Shown one piece after another: positions 1-11,200 of a stretch of DNA of 64,000 nucleotides. Source of the DNA: Owenia fusiformis (Eukaryota > Annelida > Polychaeta > Sabellida > Oweniidae). Under the pieces are notes generated by a model, which ran no database searches, was not told the origin of the DNA, and worked only from the letters and a program-made list of their open reading frames with translations. The position numbers and the translations under genes are program-made. Within the stretch, counting starts at the first letter, position 1, and every line of letters starts with the position of its first letter. The DNA is taken from contig CAIIXF020000001.1 of NCBI GenBank assembly GCA_903813345.2, positions 10,393,598-10,457,597 of the forward strand, written 5' to 3'.

Positions 1-1472
1 TCGTCAACAGTACTTGCCTTTGTTTGCCTAATAAGACAATTCAAAATTTAAATTTAAAAGACAAATTTCGCGACGATAAATATTCGCGATTTTACTACAT
101 TCGCGAACAAAGCAAAATTAAATCGCACGCAAACATTACCCGGAGTACAGTATTTAAAATCTTAAACCTCCATATTAAGAACTAATAACTAATGGATTGT
201 ATTATGGAGAACCATATATATTTATCAATAATGTACAAAACAATTTTTTAATATTTGCTAAATATTGTCAAATTAAAAGGATAAAAATAAAGTATTTTAA
301 GTAAACCTTGACCATGTTTTCAAATGTTGTGTCTCAAGTTACATTTACATATATATCTAGTATATAAAATAACTAAAAACTCAATTTTTAAAGTTTGAAT
401 TGTCCTAATCTTTTGGATGAAAATGTCCAAACATCAAACAATTTTAAACAAAACATTTGCAATTTTGAGAAAAAGTTTCCCCAAATATTCTGATAAATGG
501 CATTCATAGATAAAAATATTTTTCAATAAAATTTAAGTCAAAATATACTATAAGACATTAATACATTGATCTAGTTCCCATAAATCAGCATTAACCTCAA
601 TCATGATTTTATGCAAACCTATTTCAAACTAAATGGATGATGTATCAACAGATTTGCTTGAAACAATTGCAAGTTTTAGTTGCTGTATAAATCTGGCCTT
701 TTACAACTCATGCATTACAACAAATGTTATGTCAACTCTGATTACTGTACTGAATTTCAAAACAATGTTTTTTCTTTGATTTTTTATGAATGGGCCTATG
801 TAAAATTTAGTGATGCAGGAAACCCTAGGCACATTCCATTTTGGTAGTTTGTTTAAGTGTCAACCTTGACTGATAAACAAAGGAAGATTGACCACAGGGA
901 ATATTTTGTATATTGAAAAGGACAGTTGAAAGAAACTTAAAGCTATTTCAAGTAAAAGTTAGAGAAAGTTAAATTCTTTGAGATATTGAAGGATAAAATG
1001 TGCATAGGTTTCCTGTACCACTCAAGTTTAGCTAGATATAATATAAAAACTTTTTAAATAAATAAGCTTTTTGAAGTTCTGGATATGAATCAGAAGTTGT
1101 CTTAACATTACACTGTTGGAATGCTCTAAATTATAAAGTTATATTGCAATTAGTTCAGATCTTCTGAGACAACCCTCCTATATCCAGCTAAAATTTGACT
1201 TTAGTTTTTATCCATCCATTTATATATCCAGTAAAACAAGTGTCAGTAACAGTTCCACTACGATACTGCATAGAGTGAGTGTATGAGCTATGTTCACAAT
1301 CATAGAGCAACAGTTTGATGCAAAATGAAATCAGTCGGGTATCCCAATGTCCTTAATATTTTGTCCAAATGCAGTTCAGTTAATACATGTAATACAAATA
1401 TATCCTTGTAATTCTTCTTTTTATAATAAATATACTAGAAATTCAGAACTTAGGTCAACTATCTCTGGGCCG
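1..1472. other. No gene recognised (downstream of VCPKMT)
   Basis: AT-rich sequence beyond the stop codon of the minus-strand VCPKMT gene. I see no conserved protein segment, long open frame or clear terminal-inverted-repeat element here. No obvious minus-strand poly(A) signal lies close to the stop, so the 3' UTR end of VCPKMT could not be placed. Confidence 0.5.
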
Positions 1473-4400
1473 TCACCTCTTTGTGAATTTAATGATATGT
1501 ATGTCCTCACTCCGATAATGGGGGTCTTGTTTTTCTTGTGGAATTTCCTCAGTTGTGAATGCTTTATTGATGAGCTGTAAAATACAACATGAAAAAAATC
1601 CTCAATTAAACTTTTGATTAATTAAAAAGTATAGATCATGCAACAGGGTGTTTGTTGATGAATAGGAGTGAACTGCATGTGAATTCAGAAGTTGATGCAG
1701 TCAATATACACTCTGATCTGAGATCTATATATTATGATTATAATGTGCCTGAAAGATGGAAATGTCCAAAAGATATTAAATCAAACTTTATATTAATCAA
1801 GAGCAGAAAATGTTTATAAATACCAGGAAATCCAGTGAAATTGTATCAAAACAATGCATTGACATGCAAAATGTCACCACCTGCCATTTATTATAGACAC
1901 TGACCATTGAATGGTGTTACAGATGCCAAACACTAAACACCATTCACAAAAAGTTGGAGACTATAACAATATGTCACCACTTCTGGTGGTGGAATAACAA
2001 AAAATGATGTTATTGCAAGTGGTTTCTATTCTCCATGTAATCCAACTTTGTCTCCACACATTATAATTCTAAGCTAGGTTATACAAATGGATTCCATTAA
2101 CAGAACAACCCAAAACTGCAAAAATGACAACCCAAAACTGCAAAATGACATTTTATCATCTGCAAAATTAATCAAATCAAATTTGATCAATATTATAATG
2201 ATAACTTGCCCTTTCATCAGATGTATGTCAAATGTAATCAATTTTGGAGCTGAAAATCTCAAGTGACTGTAAAATACCCAAAAGGTTTATGGGTACAGAG
2301 GCATGTAATTCCTGTTGATTTGAAACTGACTTCAAGATACAGGGCATTTTGTCAAAAATGATAGGATCCACTTGTTTAACAGTGAAACAGATAATCGACT
2401 ATTCAAAGAGAAAAACAGTGGTGTATGTATGCAGTAAGCATTTACCAAAAAGGATTTATAAGGGTAAAGTACCTGAAAGAATTTTTTCTGTAGCATAGGT
2501 TTATTGCCAGTTGTTCTCTCCTCATAACAACACAAAACCATTGTCTCAGGTCCTGATAAATCTTCAATTGTCTGTACAAGTGGCTCCAAGCTCTGAAAAT
2601 CATATAAGAGAACTTTTAAGGTTTTATCTTGGTATATCAGGCCTGTAGCCAGCTTTTGCCAATGGGGATTCACTTTTCAAAAAATTCCATGGGGATTCAA
2701 ATTTGACAACTTTGGCCACAAAATCACTTGAAAAATGCACAGTTTGGTGGAAAACTGCATGATTTTGATCAAATATTTGGCCGAGGAGGGGGTGGGGACT
2801 AATAGCAAGGAAGAGAGTCAAGACATTTCTTTTGCCCATTAAGCATAAGCCTGAACAATTTGAACCCAATCAGTCTGACAGTATTTGAATTATCACCTGG
2901 ACAGATGAACAAACGACAGCACAAATTAATGAATGGATTGATGGATGGATTCTCTGTCGTTAAGATTGATAATTACATGACGTTTCCTTCTACAGGTATT
3001 TTCAAAAGTGGTGTCCATATTGTTTAAGAAAACCTATTTTCCAATAAGCAGTACATTCTTTCAGTCTGCTATATTATTTCACATATGAATTTACAGAGAA
3101 ATAGAAAGACAGGGCTTCACTATAATCTAATAACTTCATTCCTTGGGGTGATAGTCATATACAACTGTAATAATATGAGGTTATATAATGGTTCTTTCTG
3201 TATATCGTTTTTATACTCGAGTGAGTATATGATATATTCACAAGTGAGCGTAGCGAACGAGTGAATATATTATATTCTCACGAGAGTATAAAATGCACGA
3301 TATACAGAATGAACCATTATATAATCTTATTATGCCACTCTAAGTTCTAGTTGATTCGAACACAATCATAACAATTAAAAACCATAAAAATATCCCATAG
3401 CCAACTCAATAATGTTGATGTTGATCTCGAACCATTTATGACGTCACTTGATTCTAGGAAATCATGAAAATTTTCATGATTTTTCTATTCATTAGTTCCC
3501 AGAATGCACTTCTACAGTGGTATACGCTGGAGTGTATACGGAGGAGTTGTATACGATGACGATATACCACTCTCCACTGTATATCGTTGTTATAGACCCA
3601 TGTTATACAACTGTAATTGGACTTAGAGTGGTATAAGCGTTGGTATACCTCTTCATAATATATACAGTCTGCTAGAAGTAGAATATCGACAGGAGACTTG
3701 AATGATGAGATGTCTTCTCCCCACTTTAGTTCTTTTGCTACAACAGTTCCAGTTATATTTTCTGCATTGTTCTTTATATTGAGATCCATCAATGGTAGAA
3801 ATTCCTTCAGATCTGTAATTGTGACATTGCCTCTGAAAAATCAAGAAACAAATGTTAAGTGTAAAAAACAGAAACAAGGCATAAACAACCAAAATGTCAC
3901 CACCTGCCATTTGTTACAGATGCCATGTTACAGACACCATGTTACTGATGGCAGATGCCGAAGACCAACCACCGACTGCTCTCACAAAAAAAACTTGTGG
4001 TGGTGACATAAGCACATAATAACTTTACAGTAGTATAGGTGAATCTAATATCAAATATTTTAACCACATGAACCAGGGTATGCTGTCTTCCTGCATAGAC
4101 GTAACAAAGGTGATATGTGGATGTAACTGCCTTGATGACTTGCCATTTAAGAAAATGTTATGGTCCAAAAATGATCCATTGAATGAAGAGCTCTGTCCAC
4201 GTCTACATGCACATGGATGTGGTGGACATCATTAAAATGCCCACATCTATGATGTGAGGGGCCTTCATAGAAATAAAGCAAGCAAGTACCAAAAATTATC
4301 TTGACAATTGTATGCTCTGCTTGACTTACTCGAGTCTCTAGCCAATTCTTGGCTAGAAGTAATTTCATCTGGAAAACTGTGAACCATTTGAAAAAAGCTG

Positions 4401-5797
4401 GCCGTCGTGTTATAAATTTATTAAATATTTTAAAAATCGCCAGATGAATATATCATAAAATAAAATGGAACTGGCTAGGCTTCTTGATGAGATATTGCAT
4501 GATTTCGTCAGGATTTTGTCTAAAATTAAAATAAATGGCTCCAAGAAAAATTGCGATATTCGAAAACTGGACAAAATGTCGTTATTGTCTGACATTAGTA
4601 ACTGGCTGTAAATTCTAAGTTAGTGATCTAGAAGATGTGAACTAATACATTGATCACTTCATGTGTGTTTTGGAATTTTTGGTGAGGTAATAAGATAAAT
4701 TTTATGATTACGACACATATACAGCAGTAAAAAAAACATGCAGGGATTCATCTTTGGACTAAGGCCACGATATAGTGGCAGTGGCCTTAGAAGAAGGTAA
4801 TGCTTGACCACATGTAAAAACTAATCAAAGAAGATGGGAAAACTTTGTCCTTGTGGGCTTATTGACACCATGGGCTCTATCAGGTGGTAGAGCCTTACCT
4901 TCTTCTAAGGCCACTGTATCGTGCGTGGCCTTCCAGTACAGATATATTCCTGCATGAACAACTGGTCATGTTGTAATCATAAAATTTGAAATCATATGTC
5001 CACCATTTTTCCACATCACAATTTGAATTGCGAGTTTTGGTCTTATTACCTCACCAAAAATTCCAAAACACACATAAAGTGATCAGTGTATTAGTTCACA
5101 TCTTCTGTATCGTACTTAGAATTTACAGCCAGTTACTTATGTCAGACGTTAACGACATTTCGTCCAGTTTTCGAACATCGCCATTTTTCTTGGAGCCATT
5201 TTGTTTTAATTTTAGACAAAATCCTGTCGAAATCATGTCATATCTCATCAAGGAGCCGAGCTGGGTCCGGTTTGATTAATGATTTATTTATCTGGCGATT
5301 TTTAAAATATTCAATTAATTTATGACACCCCAGCCAGCTTTTTTCAAATAGAGTTCACGTATTCCAGATGAAATCCCCTCTAGCCAAGTATTGGCTAGAG
5401 ACTCGAGTAAGTAGAGCCCATGTTGACACCTGATGAGATGTGTTCATGTGTGATAACATAGCAACTTTTACTAAACAGTACTTGATTCTCTCAAAAGAAA
5501 TCTGAATAGAAAATAAACAAAATACTGATAATTTCACAAACTGACAAACCCTAAACAAGCAGCTTGAATCCCAACCGCTCCAGTTCCAGAACCGAGCTCC
5601 AAGATTATTTTTTCTTTCATACTGGATTCCCCTGCAGAATTATGGAAATCAGGCATTTCTAGATAGCACATCAATACGAGAGCGGCATCCCAAACAACAC
5701 AACCAACATCTCCTGTTGAACATTGGCTTATATTGAGTGACGAACCGTTTTTTCTTTCAAATTCTCTGACAAAAATATTTTCCATGGAGGCTGCCAT
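1473..5797 (-). CDS. VCPKMT: VCPKMT (METTL21D): protein-lysine methyltransferase
   Basis: Four coding exons on the minus strand: 5797-5550, 3832-3649, 2592-2473, 1574-1473; total 654 nt, 217 residues, close to the roughly 230 of the vertebrate protein. The family is a seven-beta-strand SAM-dependent methyltransferase that trimethylates a lysine of the AAA ATPase VCP/p97. Visible hallmarks are GDVGCVVWDAA near the N terminus, SAM motif I (ILELGSGTGAVG, exon 1), the TITDL acidic loop opening exon 2, KWGEDI followed by the METTL21 D-x-x-Y motif in LLLADCIYYEE (exon 2), CCYEERTTGN (exon 3) and HYRSEDIHIIKF close to the C terminus (exon 4). All junctions are GT-AG and phases close (248+184+120+102). 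Introns 1 and 2 carry palindromic repeats. The start MAASMENIFVREFERK lies where the family starts. Identification is firm; exon edges are manual. Confidence 0.93.
3181..3324. repeat. Hairpin repeat in VCPKMT intron 2
   Basis: Arms of about 28 bp (TTATATAATGGTTC...TATATCGT and its reverse complement, one or two mismatches) close a 144-bp foldback. The interior is itself rich in short inverted steps. A second inverted pair just downstream (about 3334 CCACTCTAAGT and 3620-3632 ACTTAGAGTGG) suggests another small element of about 300 bp. No coding potential. Confidence 0.6.
3894..4009. repeat. Short MITE with ATGTCACCACC ends
   Basis: A 116-bp stretch bounded by perfect 11-bp inverted ends, ATGTCACCACC and GGTGGTGACAT. 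The same end motif recurs near 1880, at 10942 and 12730 (ends of a large array-bearing element) and in variant form near 12813 and 18660, so this is a repeat family of the host genome. It lies in VCPKMT intron 1, 62 bp upstream of exon 2 on the minus strand. Confidence 0.6.
4324..5412. mobile_element. 1.09 kb palindromic (foldback) element in VCPKMT intron 1
   Basis: Two long inverted arms (roughly 4324-4810 and 4890-5412) meet around a short centre. The outer ends read ACTTACTCGAG and CTCGAGTAAGT. Recognisable mirrored blocks are CTAGCCAA.TTGGCTAG, TCTGGCGATTTTTAAAATAT, TTGGAGCCATTT, TAATACA.TGATCACTT and GGCCACTG..CCTTAGAAGAAGG. The arms differ by scattered substitutions and short indels, so the insertion is not recent. 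Open frames in the arms are mirror images of each other and not genes. No transposase is present. Confidence 0.75.
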
Positions 5798-6239
5798 TTT
5801 GACACGTCACATGACTGTCACATGACTCTGGGTCAAATTGCCCTTATTCTATCTTTATATATTCTGGACTGTCTGCTAAAGTTTACTATTACCCCTTTCG
5901 GACTACAAACAGTATTGATGGAATATGTTCTCCTCAGACTGTGCCCACATTCGCGTGAAAATGACCTATCACATTTGCACTTTTAGCAGACGAATTATTT
6001 GTTTGTGGCGTGTCACAGATCATTTGACCAATGAAATTATTGAGCCTTTTCACTTCTTTCCAATTTTGTAACTCAAAACATTTTCAAACATGTTTGCATC
6101 TAACCTATTTCTAGTAAGATCGGTGAGTATACAAATTAGTTTATGTTACACGATTATAGACCTGTTTTTGATGCTTACGTTTAAAGCTGACAATAGTCAC
6201 AATTATCCCAGTATCTTCATTGACGAATATAAGTGTAAA

Positions 6240-6260
6240 GGGGGGGGGGGGGGGGGGGGG
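6240..6260. repeat. Poly-G tract (21 G)
   Basis: Uninterrupted run of 21 guanines in the VCPKMT-SHMT2 intergenic region. Comparable G or C runs are at about 21084, 47191 and 54078. Such tracts can form quadruplexes and are error-prone in assemblies, so the exact length is uncertain. Confidence 0.9.
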
Positions 6261-6542
6261 TTAGATTTGTAGGCATTTGTCCAGTAGTTACCAGCTGCCA
6301 GGAGTCAAGACTGTATCAGCCCTGCGGCAGACTGAAAGTACCCATCACAAAGTCTTGTTTTTGAAAACCTAAAACCTCATGCCATCGATGCTGATGCCAT
6401 CTAATTGAAATCCCATGCCGAAACGTACATTGTACCGAAAACCAATAGACCGACGCGCATTGTATCGAAAAATAATATTCCAATGTGTGTTGTACTGAAA
6501 TCCATGTGCGTTTTACTGAAAACCATTGCTGTTGTGTATACC

Positions 6543-6577
6543 ATGGGCTTTCAACTAATTTCTAATTGAAAGCCCAT
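6543..6577. mobile_element. Ultra-short palindromic insertion, copy A (35 bp)
   Basis: Palindrome with 12-bp arms ATGGGCTTTCAA and TTGAAAGCCCAT around an 11-bp loop. It is flanked on both sides by the 9-bp direct repeat GTGTATACC (6534-6542 and 6578-6586), exactly what a 9-bp target-site duplication would look like. Copies B and C share the same arms. Confidence 0.65.
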
Positions 6578-6635
6578 GTGTATACCCCGGGGGGTTCACT
6601 GTGTACAAAATTTGGCGGGGGTCCTAGGCTGAACC

Positions 6636-6663
6636 ATGGGCTTTCAACTAGTTGAAAGCCCAT
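6636..6663. mobile_element. Ultra-short palindromic insertion, copy B (28 bp)
   Basis: Perfect 28-bp palindrome built from two 14-bp arms, ATGGGCTTTCAACT and its reverse complement, with no loop. It is flanked by the perfect 9-bp direct repeat GGCTGAACC (6627-6635 and 6664-6672). Same arms as copies A and C, different target sequence. Confidence 0.65.
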
Positions 6664-8193
6664 GGCTGAACCCTCAGATATCAATATATTCCCATACCAA
6701 AATGTCAAATTTGGATGTGTTTCCATACCAACCGATATAGTGCCCAAAAGCCATACCAAATGCCCAAATATGAAACCAATGCCATTCCAAATGTCAAAAT
6801 ATAGGAGCATAGTCATATAAATCTGACCCTCGTATGATGTTATTTGTTGTTATTTTTTTCTGATTTGGATATTTATTTTTCTTATTTTCTTGCATACGAG
6901 GGTCATAAACACTAGCGCTTGTATATTGCGGGAATTGCTTTCCTGGCATGTCTACCCAACCAAATTCACACAAATGATAAATTAATTTCTTTGCTTCAAC
7001 TATAAAGTATTTAATCTTACCTTAGGCACGTAAAACGCTTGGTAATTGAAGAAATATAAGCACGCTGCTAAATTTTAAAATTTTCTCATTTTGCCTACCA
7101 AGGTCACTTCCGGGATAATCTGATAGTCTAGATGTAAAACTATATCAAACGAAATCATAAGTTTTTGTTACACAAATATTAGAGAGATTTCGCACCTAGT
7201 GAAAGCACAACTTATAACGTATACTTATACTTATAGGTAAACGTACAAGGTGTTTCATAATGTGGGCTTTTCGTCAGGAAGGATCTTCTCGGACTGTAAT
7301 AAATACAGGTCAAAGGGATGCCATTTGTACTTTCTTGAATTGTAGCATGTTTAGTTGATCCAAATGTCTTTGTCTAGAATAAAATAGGCTCATATAAAGT
7401 ACATACATGTTATAGACCCATCTCTTCTCAAATTGACTTTTTGGAGATGCTCGTTATGAAACACCCTGTATGTGTTGAGCTACTGAATTTACTGTTTCCA
7501 GGAATTGCTAGAACCTACTGGTTTGATTGGTGTTTCAAATTGATGGTTAAAGTATTTGATTGGATACTGTTCCCACTCAGCATTTTAAAAAATGCTTGCG
7601 GTCAATTGTTCCACACACGTGTAGGCAAATCTTTATACGGAGATCCAACTGTATACGTTATCATCTACGTAAATATACCGTTTTATAAGTTCATTGAACT
7701 TATACTGATCATGAAAACATTGAAATAATCAACTTGTTTATGTAATGACTCACTTTAAAGAATCATGACTCACTTTAAAGGATCGTGTTTATAATACACT
7801 ACAATTACAAGGACACGGAAGCAAGCATTTAATCATAATGTGCATAATCTACACCTGCAGATGACAGTGCATTCACAGTCTCTAGTTGATGGAGCTTTTC
7901 TATAATGGGAATAGTTATGTTCCATTAAGTACAATTTAAAATTGATTTTAGTAAATATAATAGTTCGACATGACCCTTTAAACTATACGTATACGTATAA
8001 GTTGTACTTTCACTTATGTGCGAAATCTCTCTAATCAGTTGAAAGGGAAGCAGTGTCGTTGAGAAGGGAAGTTATTTGGAAAAGTTATTGTTTCAAAATG
8101 AGAAAAGTAATAAGTGGCAGAGAACGGCTTTGGAATCGATCTCTGTGTAATAAATAATTATGATTCCGTTTCGATACATGTTATACATTTAGA

Positions 8194-8225
8194 CTACCGG
8201 AAACAACATTCAGCAACATGGCGGG
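8194..8225 (+). promoter_or_regulatory. Putative SHMT2 core promoter motifs (ETS, YY1-like)
   Basis: ACCGGAAAC (ETS-type core) is followed about 20 bp later by CAACATGGCGGGC, which resembles the YY1 element that often sits at the start of housekeeping transcripts. No TATA box precedes it. The mirrored arm also has an ETS-type site, CCGGAAGTGAC on the minus strand near 7108-7118. Assignment is by motif and position only. Confidence 0.35.
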
Positions 8226-8281
8226 CGATAATGAAAATATAATTCAATTGATTATATTTCATCAATTATCAAGCGTTTTAC

Positions 8282-11200
8282 ATGTCTAAGGTAAGATTTA
8301 ACACTTTGGTGTTGGAGCTAAATAATTACGTGATAATTTGTGTGACTTTGGTTAGTATGGTAACTATATTTACCAAGACAGGCCAGAAAAGCGTTTACTG
8401 CAATTTGTTCCATATAATATCTACGACCGTGTATGCAAAGAAAATGATAAAAAATAAATATCCAAATAAGAACAAGGAATATCGAAGAACAGCATACAAC
8501 AGTCGGATTTATATGACTAATAGGAGCAATGCCATACCAATGACATGACTGGTCCAAAGTAGAATATTTCCCAGGAAAAAAGCTATTTATTTAAACTGAA
8601 GAAGGTCCCAGGAAGAAGTCGATCTTTGAGGAAATGAACCAAAACAACCTCATATTAGGATATGTGTAACTACTAGACCAATTCCATACCATAATTGTGA
8701 GATAACATATTTTCCATGACCATTCTCATACAAGAAAGTTGAAAAATCTGACCATTTCCATCCCTCAAAAGTCATAATGAGGGGGCATTCTCATACCACA
8801 TCCTAAAATGTGGGTCCATTGCCATACCAAATGTCAAAACAGGTACCCCATGTGCACTGAGGATCCCCGTCAAGGTTTATATACAGTGAACCCCCCGGGG
8901 TGTATACCGATCTGAGGCCCGGGTATACTGTCATTAATAATTCTTATCCATTAAAGCTTATAAAAATCAGTCTCATTCTTATACATCTAAGTTATCTAGT
9001 AAAGGAGAGCTCTCAGTATAATATACATGTATACACCACGCATTAACATCTCAGTACTCTAGCGGACATTTCTAACATATTCCTGGGCCTCAGATACCAA
9101 TAGTCCGACACCATGATGTGATGTAAAAAGGCTTGTAATAGAAGATGTATGAAGGGTAGAAAATTATGATAGATATTATTGAAAATCATGCACATTTAAT
9201 CATGAAGACCAGGCAGGAAATAGCAACAGAATGCTATTCTAAATAAGCTTCATCAAGAAAGGGAACTCAAAACTGCAAACATCCTAAAATCACAGCCCAT
9301 TAAGTCAAACCTTCATGTAGAAGTTTTAAGTCTGCAAAACTATGTCACTTATTTATTATTTAGGTTAAGTTTGGATCAAAATAGATTTAGAATACAATGT
9401 ATTATATATCGTAAACAAAAGGGGTACTCAATGATAATAGCTTGCGAAGATATTTCGTGATTTATAATTAAAGTTCTGTGCGTAACACTTAATTTTCCAG
9501 TCCCTGAAAATTTGATTCGATTTTGTTATGAATGATATTAAAGAACACAAATAAGCTTTCCAATGGTTTGATGTAGATGTGGCTAGCTATTTCAAACCAT
9601 ATGTAACATTGTCAGTCAGCAAAAAATGTTTTGTCATCTATTGATTAAGTTCAATGCATAACGATTGATTAGGTATTTCAAATCATAAAAATGTATGTAC
9701 TGTTGTCAGTTTGTGAAAGTATTTCATCATCTAGTACACAATTCGTTACATTTAATTTCAATTCAATTTACTGTATTTTCTTATTACATTTTTATCCCGT
9801 TTCTCTGCCCTTGAGAAGGGATCCTTGAATTAAAGGCTTGACAACACTGAATGAATGTTAGAATTGTGGCGGCAACTTTTTTTAATTGGCTACCATTTTC
9901 GAAGATTGTTCTAAATCAAACGTCTTTTGGCCATTAGGGATATTCCTATAAACTATTGAGTTGTTTTCCAAATAAATGGACGGACAAACAGACAAACAAA
10001 TGGGCGGCTTTTTTGGATGACAGGTTGTTCTTGTCTCAAAATACATGTTCTCTCGTTTGTAAGTATTTTTGTCAATTCTAATTAATGAATATCACGTATC
10101 AAAACTTAAAAAGTGTCTAATATTTTACTCCAAATAAACTTTAAATATCCCGTGTTAGATATGTGTGCATTATGACATTTGGTATAACGTTTTTCGGTAC
10201 AATGCGCTTCCATATAATGGGTTTCGGTATGCACGTCGGTATAATGGGTTTCGGTATAATGCACGTCGGTATAATGGGTTTCGGTGTAATGCGCATCGGT
10301 ATAATGGGTTTTGGTATCGTGCGCATCGGTATAATGGGTTTCGGTATAATGCGCGTCGGTATAATGAGTTTTTGTATAATGCTCACTTTGCTCTATTATG
10401 TTCACATCTCTAAGATTTTAAAAATCGCTCGCAAATTTTTCATTTTAGGTTGGCAAGTCTGCTATTAGAGTTATATGAACAAAATATTACCCATGATGCA
10501 TTTCCCAGGGGAACTCTTGCAATGTGTAGCTCCTTTTGCTGTGACCTCCCCTTTCATTATAAATAGAACCCCTGGGTTAATCTTGGTTACGCCCCTTGTA
10601 TACCCTGTGTACTATTACATTTTCAGGTGACTAAACCACTGTATAGTGCTTCAGTCTTACGCTCAGTGTGGACAGGTCAAGAACCACTGGCCATAGATGA
10701 TCCAGAAGTTAATGCGCTTATCAAGGAGGAGAAAAGTCGGCAGGTCAATGGCTTAGAGCTCATTGCATCTGAGGTACAGTTATAATATAACTTTCATCTG
10801 CATTTATTTATAACCAATAGTGGAATACATATACAATTTAGGTAAGGCAGAATGCAATTGTAAGTAATTTATAAGATGTGTTGTTATTATGATATCTATT
10901 AAGGAAACATGTATCAGCTCTTTGATGTTTTACCACTCATTATGTCACCACCAAAAGTGGTGACATATTGTTATGGTCTCCGTTTTTTTGCGACGGCGTC
11001 CGGCGGTTGGTGGTTGGCGTCCGGCGGTTGGCGTCCGGCGTCTGTAACAATTTCTTACAACTTCCTATAACTTAACAAATACTGTTTAGACTGACTTCAA
11101 TCATTTTCTAAATCATCTACATGTTCTCAGAAGTTCAAATCTGACTTTAGATTTGACATTTGACCTTCAATGACCTTCTCAAGGTCAAAAAGGTCTTTTT

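Larger units (their letters stand above)
6578..8908. repeat. 2.3 kb imperfect palindrome spanning the SHMT2 promoter and exon 1
   Basis: Outer ends are GTGTATACCCCGGGGGGTTC and, inverted, GAACCCCCCGGGGTGTATAC. Arms of about 0.7-0.9 kb face each other (about 6578-7245 and 7975-8908) around a central 0.7 kb. Mirrored blocks include GGATATTTATTTTT, TTAAATCTTACCTTAG next to GTAAAACGCTT, GAAATCATAA and AGAGAGATTTCGCAC. The right arm contains the proposed SHMT2 first exon and donor; the left arm carries a diverged minus-strand copy at about 7014-7060 that lacks the ATG (ACATGTCTAAG has become ACGTGCCTAAG). The right arm has about 110 bp more than the left near 8040-8150. Confidence 0.7.

Noticed and set aside
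6090-6272. 60-codon frame ending in poly-Gly
   Set aside because: The glycine tail is simply the poly-G tract; nothing else supports a gene.
10106-10468. Long repetitive open frames on both strands
   Set aside because: They arise from a 30-bp tandem repeat whose length is a multiple of 3; all lack splice context or non-repeat coding signal.
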